DNA from: Brasilonema angustatum HA4187-MV1
Lineage (GTDB): Bacteria; Cyanobacteriota; Cyanobacteriia; Cyanobacteriales; Nostocaceae
NCBI GenBank assembly: GCA_019359695.1
Contig: JAHHGV010000003.1
Coordinates: forward strand, 186,001 to 250,000
DNA: 64,000 nt
Reading direction: 5' to 3'
Under the pieces are notes generated by a model, which worked only from the letters and a program-made list of their open reading frames with translations, had not been told where the DNA came from and made no database searches. The translations under genes and the position numbers were made by a program. Positions 36,438 to 45,892 of this stretch are shown piece after piece; position 1 is the stretch's first letter; every line of letters starts with the position of its first letter.

Positions 36438-38192
36438 ATGGGCAAACACCGAGGACTCGCTGTCACTCTGTCGATTTTATGGTTAGTTTTGATTGGTGGG
36501 GTAGCATTCTTTTGGCATTTGGGCAGTATTGGCTTGATTGATGAGACAGAGCCACTGTTTGCAGAAGCTTCCCGCCAGATGTTTGTTACAGGTGATTGGA
36601 TTACTCCATTTTTCAATGGTGAAACTCGTTTTGATAAACCAGCTTTAATTTACTGGTGTCAGGCGATCGCCTACTGGATTTTTGGAGTCAATGAATGGGC
36701 AGTCCGTTTGCCTTCAGCGCTTGCTGCTATGGGACTAATTAGTTTGGGATTTTACACTATACAGTGGCATTTAGCAAGACAAGACTACCTTGAGCGAACA
36801 ACTCGCCCAACTCGACGCTGGTTAACAGCTGGTTTGGGAGCTGCTGTCATGGCATTCAGTTGCGAAATGATTGTCTGGGGCAGAACGGGTGTTTCTGATA
36901 TGTTGCTGGTTGGCTGCATGGACTCGGCGTTGTTGTGCTTTTTTCTAGCTTATGCCCAACCCTCACAATCAGAAATGAAAGCACGCTGGTATTTGGCTTT
37001 TTATGTCCTGACTGCGGGTGCAATTTTAACCAAAGGACCAGTGGGAATTGTCTTACCTGTGCTGATTATCGGCATATTTTTGCTTTATTTGGGAAATGCA
37101 AAAGCCGTTTTGCGGGAAATGCGTCCCCTTACAGGTTTACTCATTACTTTATGCTTATCAGTACCCTGGTATCTGCTAGTTATTTGGCGTAATGGTGAAA
37201 ATTATATTAACTCGTTTTTTGAATATCACAATTTTGAACGTTTTACAAGTGTGGTCAATCACCACTCAGCCCCTTGGTATTTTTACTTTTTCGTTGTATT
37301 GGTAGGTTTTGCACCATACTCAGTGTACTTACCTTTGGCAATGGCAAGGCTGAAATTTTGGCAACCAAAGTACTGGCGTTCTCAAAAACGCTCTAGTCAA
37401 CTTGGTTTATTTGCCTTTTTCTGGTTTATTGGTGTTTTTGGCTTCTTCACCACTGCTGTCACCAAACTCCCCAGCTATGTGTTGCCCTTAATGCCAGCAG
37501 CAGCTATTTTGGTAGCTTTGTTATGGAGCGACTTGCTTAAGGATGAGAAGATCACGCAGCAATATTCTTCTGATTCTCTTTATCGTCCCCTTTTCTGGAC
37601 AGGTTGGGTGAATGTCGTATTTTTATCAGTGCTAGCAGTCGCAATGTTTTACGTTCCTCAGTTAATACGTGATCCCGCTGCACCCAAGTTCTCCGAGTTG
37701 TTTGAACAATCAGGCTTATCAGTACTCGGAGGTGTCATTTGGCTAGTTTGTGCTCTCATAGTGGCTGCTTTACTGGTGCGTCGTTATTATCAACCGGTGT
37801 TAATGGTGAATGTGTTGGGGTTTGCGGCGTTTTTGGTTTTTGTCCTCACGCCTTGTTTGTTTTTGATAGATCAGGAACGTCAGCTACCTTTACGGGAATT
37901 GTCTGCGATCGCAGTCCAAGCAGAACAACCGAATGAAGAACTTGTCATGGTGGGTTTCAAAAAACCAACAGTTGTTTTCTATACTCATAAACAAGTTACT
38001 TACGTTAAAGTATCTACAAATGCTGCACAATATATTAAAGACAAAGCCGCCAAGAAAACACAGCCTCCCTCAGTGTTGGTTCTTGCTGAGCCGAAAAAGT
38101 TTCCTGAAATGAACTTAAAGCCAACTGATTACAAAAAGTTGGGTACAAGCGGGGCTTATCAACTGATTCGAGTTTCGTTTAACAACAAATAA
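36438..38192 (+). CDS. ArnT-like glycosyltransferase family 39 membrane protein
   Basis: A 584-residue polytopic GT-C glycosyltransferase. The first extracytoplasmic loop has the typical DETEPLFAEASRQMFVTGDWITPFFNGETRFDKPALIYW, containing the catalytic Asp/Glu pattern and the FDKPALIYW motif of ArnT/PMT-like enzymes. About 11 membrane helices and a C-terminal periplasmic domain (about 500-584) follow. It should transfer a sugar from a polyprenyl-phosphate donor to lipid or protein at the outer face of the inner membrane; donor and acceptor are unknown. ATG 36438 is preferred because the earlier ATG at 36423 lies inside TAATGA-type repeat sequence. Confidence 0.88.
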   Translation: MGKHRGLAVTLSILWLVLIGGVAFFWHLGSIGLIDETEPLFAEASRQMFVTGDWITPFFNGETRFDKPALIYWCQAIAYWIFGVNEWAVRLPSALAAMGLISLGFYTIQWHLARQDYLERTTRPTRRWLTAGLGAAVMAFSCEMIVWGRTGVSDMLLVGCMDSALLCFFLAYAQPSQSEMKARWYLAFYVLTAGAILTKGPVGIVLPVLIIGIFLLYLGNAKAVLREMRPLTGLLITLCLSVPWYLLVIWRNGENYINSFFEYHNFERFTSVVNHHSAPWYFYFFVVLVGFAPYSVYLPLAMARLKFWQPKYWRSQKRSSQLGLFAFFWFIGVFGFFTTAVTKLPSYVLPLMPAAAILVALLWSDLLKDEKITQQYSSDSLYRPLFWTGWVNVVFLSVLAVAMFYVPQLIRDPAAPKFSELFEQSGLSVLGGVIWLVCALIVAALLVRRYYQPVLMVNVLGFAAFLVFVLTPCLFLIDQERQLPLRELSAIAVQAEQPNEELVMVGFKKPTVVFYTHKQVTYVKVSTNAAQYIKDKAAKKTQPPSVLVLAEPKKFPEMNLKPTDYKKLGTSGAYQLIRVSFNNK

Positions 38193-38227
38193 CTCAGAAG
38201 TTAAGAAGAATTTAGTTCAATCTGGCT

Positions 38228-41200
38228 TTAATCTGAGGTTTCCAAAGTTTTATTAATCTCATTTAGTAAGTTCTCCATTGATATGGAGCGAGGTAAGATT
38301 TGGGAGGCAAGAGTACTTATGACAGTTTCTATTGACTCCAACTGGGGAATGTGAGTTTGCTCATCTTCAACCTGATCAGAATTTAACCGCTGATCAAGGA
38401 GTAAAACTGGTGGTAAGTCGAAAGGCAACTGTTGCAACGCTTTGAGGGCTGAGTATACCTCTTTGTTGATGCTAGACTCTCCCAGGCAAATGAGCAGTAG
38501 ATCAACACTTTGATGGCGAATTTGTTGTAGCAGTTCTGCCCAAGATCGACTCATGGAGGCTTTGAACCCACCTGTTTGCAGGTACTGAATCAAAGCTTGA
38601 AACCACTCAGAACCACGAGAGATAATCCAAGGACACGGAGTATTTTCCCCAGCAATCGGGCTATTCAATGAGAAATTTTTTGGTGTACGACAACCCTTAA
38701 CCTGCTTGTGAGTTGTATCTGGTAAATCTGGCAGTATCCCTAAATCTACCACTAAGATGTTGGGTCGGCAGTAGCATGTATCAGATGCAATTTGCAGAGC
38801 TGATAATAAAGCATCTGTTTTGCCGCCGTTATGATTTTTATCTGTGCCCAATGGCGTTAAGCAAGGAAACACAGAAAGCCCAGGCATCACAGAAGCAGCC
38901 TGCGTGGTTGACACATTACAGGTGACAAGCGGTAGATTCGCTAAACGGGGGTGTAATGAGAGTTGTTCCAGCAAAGCTTCGGCTGCTGGCATTTCTGTAT
39001 CCAGCAAAACTACATCAAACTGCCAAACCCGAGTTAGCAATTCTGCCTGATCCAAGTCATCCACTTCTATAACCCGATGCTGTTGAAGTAACGATTGCGA
39101 AGTCGAAGATTCACTATCAGGATGAACCAACTTCAAAATTTTTAATGGTGTTTTGTTAGCAAAAATTTCTTCATCATCTGATTTTTGCTGCTTTTGTTCT
39201 GGTGGAGTACACAGACTTTCTATCAACGGTGTTAAGACTTGATGCTGTACTGGCAAACTCAAGAAACCATCTGCTTGATTGGCAAATGCTTGCTCTTTTT
39301 CAGCTCCTGTTGCTGTCACAATGGTAGGAATATGAGATGTTGCGACATCCGACTTGAGTAAGGTCAGTACATCCCAACCTGACAGCAAGGGGAGCAACGG
39401 ATTGAGGAAGATAGCTTTGGGTTGCAAGCGTCGAGCTTTTTCTACAGCCTCACATCCTGATCGGGCAATCACAACTCGGTAACCCAAACCTGTCAATTGT
39501 TCGGTCAAATCTTCTATATACCGAGCAACTGCTTCCACAACTAAGACGAGGGATTTAGAAGAAGTCAACTGATGGGTTGTAGACGCCTGAACGGCGGCTT
39601 CCCGTAAAGCCCAAGGTGACTTTCCGTAGACGCCCGTGGAATGGTTAGACAAATCGAATGACGGCTTTGCTTGTGTAGGCGACTGCGTTTGCGATAAGCC
39701 CGCTTGCTGACGCTTTGCGTATCGCGTTGACGTACCTTGTCTGTGGGATTTAGGCGGAACTTGCCCTGGCGCAAAAGCCGTGCCTTTGGCATAAGTCATA
39801 CCCGTTTGCCCGATTCGTGCCGCAGGCATAAGGCTTGTCGTCAAGTGGGGTTGGGTTGCGTTGATGGGTTGTAGACGTTCTGTAGGCGTCTTCCCAGATC
39901 CAAGGTGGTTTGCCGTAGACGCCCGTAGAGCATCTTTTTGGGTTGATGGGGCAGTAGGATGATGCGGCGCAAAAGAAATTGTTCCCATCTCCTCATCTGC
40001 CAATCTCCCCGACTCTTTGGGAGGACTGGGTGGAAGAAGTAGTGTAAACTGGCTACCTTTACCCTCACGCGACAAGAAGCTAACATCACCACCGTGAAGA
40101 CGAGCTAAGGCTCTGGTTAAGACAAGCCCCAAACCTGTTCCTTCATGCTGACGGGTGAGAGGATTTTCAAGTTGTTGGAATTTTTGAAAGATTAAATGCT
40201 GTTGATGTTCTGGAATACCAATACCTGTATCCCAGACTGTAAAGGCAATCCAACCCTCCCAACGACTAACCCCAAGTCCAATTTCACCAGCTGTTTCAGT
40301 AAACTTAAAGGCATTGGAAAGCAGGTGTACTAGCATTTGGCGCAAGCGCAACTCATCCGCCACAATTTGCTCTAAGCCTGGTTCAATTGAGAGGGTGAAT
40401 TGGTGTTCTTGTGGAGGCGTACTTTGAGCAAGTGAGTTTGAGGAAGCTTTGTTAGTTTGGGTATGAATAGCTTTTGCCTCAGAGACAGCACGCTCAGACA
40501 CTTTTTGAATGTTGGCGTTGGTGAGCGTAAGCTCCATTTGTCCCGTTTCCATACGGGTTAAATCCAAAATATCATTAACCACACTCATCAGGTGGCGTCC
40601 ACTTTGGTGAATCAGTCCTGCATAACGGGCTTGACGCTCGTTTAATTCTCCCAACTGCTGATCCACCAGCAACCGCGATAATCCTAAAACCGCAGTCAGA
40701 GGAGTTTTGAGTTCATGACTAATACAAGCTAAAAACTCATCTTTTAACCGATTGAGTTGAATTAAATCGGCATTTTTCGCCGCCAGTTCTTTGGAAAGCT
40801 GCTGCTGCTCTGTGACGTCAGTGGCTAGCATCAGCCACAACTCACTATTGAGTGCTGAGTTTTTGGTAGGCAGAGGTGTTTTTGAATCTGTACTCAAGAC
40901 TTTCAATTCAGGACTATCTAAAGGGATTTTGGCAAACTGCCAAACCCGCTCCTGACCATTTTGCACTTCTACTATGCAGGTACAAGTCCCTTGTTGGCTA
41001 TCTAAAAAGCAGCGATTTGGTGCCGGATTTTCAACTATTGGCTGCTCTTGAAGGTTATGAGTGTGAGTGTCAGGAGCCACCCCCAGTGTTGAGCGAGGTA
41101 ACACATCTTTATGAGGCATAACTTCGCTTCTAAGTGACGAAGAATTTTCTTGAGAAGAATGCTGATTATTACTCAAAAAAGAGGAAATTTTGGCTGCTGT

Positions 41201-42040
41201 TTGAGTCGCGTACTGTAATTTTTTGGAGGAGACTTTTGCCAAAATCGTTTCTACTTGTCGCCGGACTCCTTCTGGATCTTTTAATGCTCCCAATTGCTGC
41301 CACCAAGCCGGATTTTGCGTCACCACTTCACCGTTGCTTGTTTGTAGCGTTAAAGGCCAAGGCAGGCGTTCTAATAACTGCACAAGTGGCTTACATTCTC
41401 GTTTTTGCTCGCCTGTATGAGTTTTCTCAGTGGTTGCCCTAACTCCAGCGACTTTGGTGTTGTCATCACCAAGAGTATCCACAGATGACTTTTGAGGTGC
41501 TTTCTTTGAACTTGTCCGCTTAGTCCCCTTATGAGTCTCAATTTGGAGTTTTTGTGTTGTCAACAGTTTCAACAAGCGTAAGCTATCCACAAGCCCCAAA
41601 AATTTGCCATTTGAGTCAACCAGTGCCCAATCTAAATTCGTGTTTTCTTGAATCTGCTGGGAACCAAGAAACGAACTCAATTGCTCTATACGCAAAGATG
41701 CTGGTATTGTTTGTATAGGTTTAATTAACCCTTGACCGATTGTGGAAAGGGGTTGCTGTAAATCTAAATAGTTAGAATCACCTTTGCCTTGACCTGCTGT
41801 CAACAATTGTGGTAGCAAACGGGCAGAGTAAACCAAGCCTAACAAGCATTTTTGCTTATCTAAAACTGCTAGGCGATCGCCGGAGGCGGGGCTTTGCCCA
41901 TCACGAAAAGCGCGGCTCCCTTCCGGAGCATGGCACTGCTGTTGTTGAAAAATGTCCAGCACAGTTGCCAGAGTAGCTGTTTCTACGCAGCTAGGCACGG
42001 TTGCTATAAAGTCAGAAAGCGGGTATTGTAGCATTGACAT
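38228..42040 (-). CDS. Hybrid histidine kinase with CBS-like input and receiver-like modules
   Basis: The 1270-residue protein has several modules. The N-terminus (about 1-175) resembles a pair of CBS-type repeats (LAVLDKQKCLLGLVYSARLL; WALVDSNGKFLGLVDSLRLL). A PAS-like region (about 225-430) precedes a histidine kinase core with the H-box FLACISHELKTPLTAVLGLS (about 440-460), and HATPase with N-box LLSNAFKF, DTGIGIP and GTGLGL. After a repeat-derived linker come three receiver-like domains (about 835-945, 965-1045, 1140-1230). The first lacks the phosphoacceptor (IFLNPLLP), the second keeps an Asp (VVLLDTEMP), and the third is degenerate. Ligand and partner are unknown. It is convergent with the glycosyltransferase gene. 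Confidence 0.87.
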   Translation of the reverse strand: MSMLQYPLSDFIATVPSCVETATLATVLDIFQQQQCHAPEGSRAFRDGQSPASGDRLAVLDKQKCLLGLVYSARLLPQLLTAGQGKGDSNYLDLQQPLSTIGQGLIKPIQTIPASLRIEQLSSFLGSQQIQENTNLDWALVDSNGKFLGLVDSLRLLKLLTTQKLQIETHKGTKRTSSKKAPQKSSVDTLGDDNTKVAGVRATTEKTHTGEQKRECKPLVQLLERLPWPLTLQTSNGEVVTQNPAWWQQLGALKDPEGVRRQVETILAKVSSKKLQYATQTAAKISSFLSNNQHSSQENSSSLRSEVMPHKDVLPRSTLGVAPDTHTHNLQEQPIVENPAPNRCFLDSQQGTCTCIVEVQNGQERVWQFAKIPLDSPELKVLSTDSKTPLPTKNSALNSELWLMLATDVTEQQQLSKELAAKNADLIQLNRLKDEFLACISHELKTPLTAVLGLSRLLVDQQLGELNERQARYAGLIHQSGRHLMSVVNDILDLTRMETGQMELTLTNANIQKVSERAVSEAKAIHTQTNKASSNSLAQSTPPQEHQFTLSIEPGLEQIVADELRLRQMLVHLLSNAFKFTETAGEIGLGVSRWEGWIAFTVWDTGIGIPEHQQHLIFQKFQQLENPLTRQHEGTGLGLVLTRALARLHGGDVSFLSREGKGSQFTLLLPPSPPKESGRLADEEMGTISFAPHHPTAPSTQKDALRASTANHLGSGKTPTERLQPINATQPHLTTSLMPAARIGQTGMTYAKGTAFAPGQVPPKSHRQGTSTRYAKRQQAGLSQTQSPTQAKPSFDLSNHSTGVYGKSPWALREAAVQASTTHQLTSSKSLVLVVEAVARYIEDLTEQLTGLGYRVVIARSGCEAVEKARRLQPKAIFLNPLLPLLSGWDVLTLLKSDVATSHIPTIVTATGAEKEQAFANQADGFLSLPVQHQVLTPLIESLCTPPEQKQQKSDDEEIFANKTPLKILKLVHPDSESSTSQSLLQQHRVIEVDDLDQAELLTRVWQFDVVLLDTEMPAAEALLEQLSLHPRLANLPLVTCNVSTTQAASVMPGLSVFPCLTPLGTDKNHNGGKTDALLSALQIASDTCYCRPNILVVDLGILPDLPDTTHKQVKGCRTPKNFSLNSPIAGENTPCPWIISRGSEWFQALIQYLQTGGFKASMSRSWAELLQQIRHQSVDLLLICLGESSINKEVYSALKALQQLPFDLPPVLLLDQRLNSDQVEDEQTHIPQLESIETVISTLASQILPRSISMENLLNEINKTLETSD
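39560..39965. repeat. Repeat-element sequence inside the hybrid kinase gene
   Basis: This part of the coding region, a linker between the kinase core and first receiver, carries recurring GTAGACGCCCGT (near 39627 and 39916), TTGCCGTAGACGCC/TTTCCGTAGACGCC and GGGTTGTAGACG (near 39573 and 39864) units. It encodes low-complexity peptide. A separate GC-rich GGAGGCGGGGCTTTGCCC insert lies at about 41880-41935 near the N-terminus. Confidence 0.65.
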
Positions 42041-43394
42041 ATGGCAATGAGGTCGCTCTTGTTAGGGGTTGGGCTTCCGGCACCACCAGCTAATTGCCAA
42101 AGAAGCTATGTGGATGTTTAAGTTTCAAGCTATATCTTCAAAGAAAACTGAGTTTAGCATTGTCAGCAAAAATTGAATGGCTTAGAGATGAGCCTCTTCC
42201 TGAGTGACAATTTTTTGCCAGCAAGAGTGCTCTACACAGTGATCGGCATTTTTATTTGCCGCTTGACAGTTTGGAGGTGAGTTTACCCTGCACTCAACCG
42301 CCAATTTTTGGAAAAAGCTCCCCTAAGAAATGGGGGAAGTCGTATGCGTTGGGCAGAGCAAGGCTTTGGCAATAGCTCTTGTAGTAACTGCAAAGCACCT
42401 GTCGGGACACGTAGCGTGTCCCAAAAAGACTACTCATGAGCCAGCGTTAACAATGAGTGCAAATCCTTGTCGAGCAGTGGCTCTGGTTCTGTAGCACCAC
42501 AGTTCTTCTGAAAGGTAAATCTTCATCCGAACTGCTCGCTGTCTCATTGCCCTTAGGGTATTGTGGGCGTCCACACTGGTGTCTTCAAGCGTGTTGAAAC
42601 TTGTCATCGATAGCTACAGCTACACCAATTATGGCTCTAAAGATTCGCTATTGAACCTTTAGGAATTATAATGATTTGGAATGCGACAATCGTTTATCTT
42701 TGTTTAAGTATCTTATTAATGAGCAAAGTCAAGAAATCTATAATTAGGTAGATATCAACAGTGCAGAAATACTACATCTAAACAACACCGGAGGGTGGCA
42801 CCCCCAAAATTAAGACCAGGGCAAAGACTTAGTGAGGGTAGTAAATATGCACATCCTCATTTGACTCAACGCTTCCTCTACCATGTGCCAAGTTCTATAA
42901 CTTACTAGCAGTAACAGACAGATCATTCTAAAGCACGTTTTTATAACATACTCAGTCCTTTTCGTCAACTGGCAAATTTGCTTTGTACCTTGATATTTAC
43001 TAAAAAAGTATTTTATTTAGGTTATGAGCTAAAGGAGTTTTTAAGCGTCAAAAGTTAGAAGAGTGATCATTTTCACGCTTGGTCCTGGCTTCACTTTAAC
43101 AAGAAGCTCCAAAGTTCTTAATCATAGGGTGGGCAACTATGATGTATCAACACAGATGTTATTCCTCATAATGATTTTCCACGTAGAAATCAAACCATTT
43201 TGGACGACTCAAGTTGATTCAACTAATGAACAACGGTTTTTTGGGCAGATGAGCGACGTCACTGACGTGATTGTTACCCAACTTTACCAATTTTTAGTGA
43301 GACCTACCACGCAAAGGAACATTCAGTATCTACTCAAATTGCTGCCCACCAATATAAATAGAATATTAAGTTTTAATTGTTCCGATGCTGTTAA
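42041..43394. other. Long gap before kaiA
   Basis: A 1.35-kb stretch with no recognised gene. It holds a hairpin GGGACACG/CGTGTCCC (42404-42411 and 42415-42422) and a short minus-strand frame (about 42438-42573) encoding MRQRAVRMKIYLSEELWCYR and then TRATARQGFALIVNAGS, which I do not recognise. The 124-codon plus-strand frame at 43063-43437 overlaps kaiA out of frame and does not look coding. The kai promoter must lie in its last part. Confidence 0.5.
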
Positions 43395-43742
43395 ATGGCA
43401 CAAGAAGCGAATTCCATCAGTTTTTTTCAACCAATGACGAGAGCCGAAGAGCAGGCATTGTTGCGACAACTCAAATCAGACTACCGCCATATCCTTATAA
43501 ATTACTTTACCACTACAGACCAAACACTGAAAGACTACATTGATAAATTTATAAATGCAGTCTTTTATGCTAATATTCCTGTGCCTCGAGTCATAGAAAT
43601 TCACATGGAACTGATAGACGAATTTTCCAAACAGCTAAAATTAGAAGGAAGGAGTGATGAAGCATTACTTGATTACCGTATAACATTGATTGATATACTG
43701 GCTCATTTGTGTGAACTATACCGTTGTTCAATTTCTCAATAG
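43395..43742 (+). CDS. kaiA: Circadian clock protein KaiA, short form (C-terminal domain only)
   Basis: The product has only the KaiA C-terminal dimerisation and KaiC-binding domain: LKSDYRHILINYFTT, DKFINAVFYANIPVPRVIEIHMELIDEFSKQLKLEGRSDEALLDYRITLIDILAHLCELYR. The N-terminal pseudo-receiver domain of Synechococcus KaiA is absent. This short form is known from Anabaena/Nostoc, where KaiA is 102 residues; starting at the internal ATG 43434 would give exactly 102 here, while 43395 gives 115 and keeps the FFQPM segment present before the domain in long forms. KaiA stimulates KaiC autophosphorylation. It precedes kaiB and kaiC. Confidence 0.93.
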   Translation: MAQEANSISFFQPMTRAEEQALLRQLKSDYRHILINYFTTTDQTLKDYIDKFINAVFYANIPVPRVIEIHMELIDEFSKQLKLEGRSDEALLDYRITLIDILAHLCELYRCSISQ

Positions 43743-43857
43743 TATAACTTCATCAAAGGTTCAACAGTTTTCGTTAGTAGAAATCGCTCCTTAAAATTCC
43801 ATCAAAGTCAATAAAAGGATATTGTGGTTCTATCTGTACTTGTAGCCTGTAGCTAAT

Positions 43858-44178
43858 ATGAATCAACCACGAAGAACCTATGTTCTCAAGCTTTATGTGG
43901 CAGGGAATACTGCGAACTCAGTACGGGCATTAAAAACACTCAAAAATATTTTGGAACAAGAGTTTCAAGGTGTTTATGCTTTAAAAGTTATTGATGTGCT
44001 GAAAAGCCCGCAGTTGGCGGAAGAAGATAAAATATTAGCCACGCCAACATTATCCAAGATTTTGCCTCCGCCAGTTCGGAGAATTATTGGAGACCTTTCA
44101 GACAGAGAAAGAGTGTTGATTGGATTAGATTTGCTTTATGAAGAATTGAGCGAAGACGAGCAAGAACCGTTTGAATAG
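43858..44178 (+). CDS. kaiB: Circadian clock protein KaiB
   Basis: KaiB, 106 residues, is the thioredoxin-like, fold-switching clock protein that binds phosphorylated KaiC and sequesters KaiA. The sequence [29 protein letters not shown], then [54 protein letters not shown], is diagnostic. An acidic C-terminal tail ([12 protein letters not shown]) is typical. It lies 115 bp after kaiA and 83 bp before kaiC. Confidence 0.98.
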   Translation: MNQPRRTYVLKLYVAGNTANSVRALKTLKNILEQEFQGVYALKVIDVLKSPQLAEEDKILATPTLSKILPPPVRRIIGDLSDRERVLIGLDLLYEELSEDEQEPFE

Positions 44179-44261
44179 TAAGTTCTACTACAAAATGAAT
44201 CAGCAATAGTTACTAATTTTTATATAAAAACTGGGTTTCCTTCCTATTTGTAAACTTCAAC

Positions 44262-45821
44262 ATGAGTCAGAAAGAAAATTTAGAACAAACCAAGACACCG
44301 ACACGAGGTGTAGAAAAAATTCGGACAATGATAGAGGGCTTTGACGATATTAGTCATGGTGGCTTACCTGTAGGAAGAACGACTTTAGTTAGCGGAACCT
44401 CTGGAACTGGCAAAACTTTATTTTCTCTCCAATTTCTTTATAACGGTATTACCTACTTTGATGAATCAGGAGTCTTTGTTACATTTGAAGAATCTCCTGA
44501 TGATATTATTAAAAATGCTGGAATTTTTGGTTGGAATTTGCAACATCATATCAATGAAGGAAAATTATTTATACTGGATGCTTCTCCCGATCCTGAGGGA
44601 CAAGATGTTGTTGGCAACTTCGACCTTTCTGCCCTGATTGAGCGTCTACAATACGCAATTCGTAAGTATAGGGCAAAACGCGTTTCTATTGACTCAATTA
44701 CAGCAGTTTTTCAGCAATATGAAGCAGTGGGAGTTGTGCGGCGAGAAATATTTCGTCTCGTTGCTCGTCTGAAACAATTAAGTGTGACTACAATTATAAC
44801 CACAGAACGCACGCAAGAATACGGGCCTGTTGCCTGTTTTGGCGTAGAAGAATTTGTTTCCGATAATGTGGCAATTGTGCGTAATGTTTTAGAAGGAGAA
44901 CGTCGCCGTCGCACAATGGAAATACTCAAACTGCGTGGTACAACACATATGAAAGGTGAATATCCTTTTACAATTACTAATGCAGGAATTAATATTTTCC
45001 CATTGGGAGCAATGCGCTTAACTCAAAGGTCTTCAAACGTCAGAGTATCCTCTGGCGTTAAAGCCTTAGACCAAATGTGCGGCGGTGGTTTCTTTAAAGA
45101 TTCGATTATTCTAGCAACAGGAGCAACAGGTACTGGTAAGACTCTTTTGGTGAGCAAGTTTCTGCAAAATGGCTGTGTTCACAGTGAACGAGTGATATTA
45201 TTTGCCTATGAAGAATCACGCGCACAACTCTCTCGCAATGCTTCCTCATGGGGAATTGATTTTGAGGATTTAGAACGTCAAGGTTTGTTAAAAATAATTT
45301 GTACGTATCCGGAATCAACCGGTTTAGAAGACCACTTGCAAATTATTAAATCAGAAATTGCTGAATTTAAACCATCTCGTATTGCCATTGATTCTCTTTC
45401 TGCACTAGCACGAGGGGTAAGTAATAATGCGTTCCGGCAATTTGTGATTGGTGTGACGGGTTATGCCAAGCAAGAAGAAATTACAGGCTTTTTTACCAAC
45501 ACAACCGAGCAATTTATGGGTTCGCACTCTATTACAGACTCTCATATTTCTACGATTACAGACACAATTTTGATGTTACAGTATGTGGAAATTCGGGGAG
45601 AAATGTCGCGGGCAATCAACGTCTTTAAAATGCGTGGATCGTGGCATGACAAGGGTATTCGCGAGTATAATATTACGGCTGACGGTCCCGAAATTAAAGA
45701 TTCGTTCCGCAATTACGAACGAATTGTCAGCGGTGCTCCTACGCGCGTTACTATCGATGAGAAGGCGGAACTGTCTCGCATTGTCAAAGGATTTCAAGAC
45801 ACACAGAGTTCCGATCCCTAA
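44262..45821 (+). CDS. kaiC: Circadian clock ATPase/kinase KaiC
   Basis: KaiC, 519 residues, is the hexameric ATPase, autokinase and autophosphatase at the centre of the clock. Two RecA-like domains carry Walker A motifs GTSGTGKT (CI, about 45-52) and GATGTGKT (CII, about 287-294). The autophosphorylation pair is Ser430/Thr431 in DSHISTITD, one position earlier than S431/T432 in Synechococcus elongatus. CI catalytic glutamates are in TFEESPDD. The C-terminal A-loop and tail (DEKAELSRIVKGFQ) where KaiA binds are intact. Stop is followed 71 bp later by the tolC/hgdD-like gene. Confidence 0.99.
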   Translation: MSQKENLEQTKTPTRGVEKIRTMIEGFDDISHGGLPVGRTTLVSGTSGTGKTLFSLQFLYNGITYFDESGVFVTFEESPDDIIKNAGIFGWNLQHHINEGKLFILDASPDPEGQDVVGNFDLSALIERLQYAIRKYRAKRVSIDSITAVFQQYEAVGVVRREIFRLVARLKQLSVTTIITTERTQEYGPVACFGVEEFVSDNVAIVRNVLEGERRRRTMEILKLRGTTHMKGEYPFTITNAGINIFPLGAMRLTQRSSNVRVSSGVKALDQMCGGGFFKDSIILATGATGTGKTLLVSKFLQNGCVHSERVILFAYEESRAQLSRNASSWGIDFEDLERQGLLKIICTYPESTGLEDHLQIIKSEIAEFKPSRIAIDSLSALARGVSNNAFRQFVIGVTGYAKQEEITGFFTNTTEQFMGSHSITDSHISTITDTILMLQYVEIRGEMSRAINVFKMRGSWHDKGIREYNITADGPEIKDSFRNYERIVSGAPTRVTIDEKAELSRIVKGFQDTQSSDP

Positions 45822-45892
45822 ACTTGGCATCGTGATATATTCTGTGGTGAGAAAACAGTTTCAGCCGCTTAATTTTTGTGTGAGGGGATGCG

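Noticed and set aside
42404-42422. Terminator or RNA element upstream of kaiA
   Set aside because: Stem is short with AAAAAG rather than T-run, and no known RNA family could be recognised; recorded only as part of the gap.
43063-43437. 124-codon frame before kaiA, possibly a KaiA N-terminal domain
   Set aside because: The translation shows no KaiA pseudo-receiver motifs, overlaps kaiA in a different frame, and looks like by-chance open sequence.
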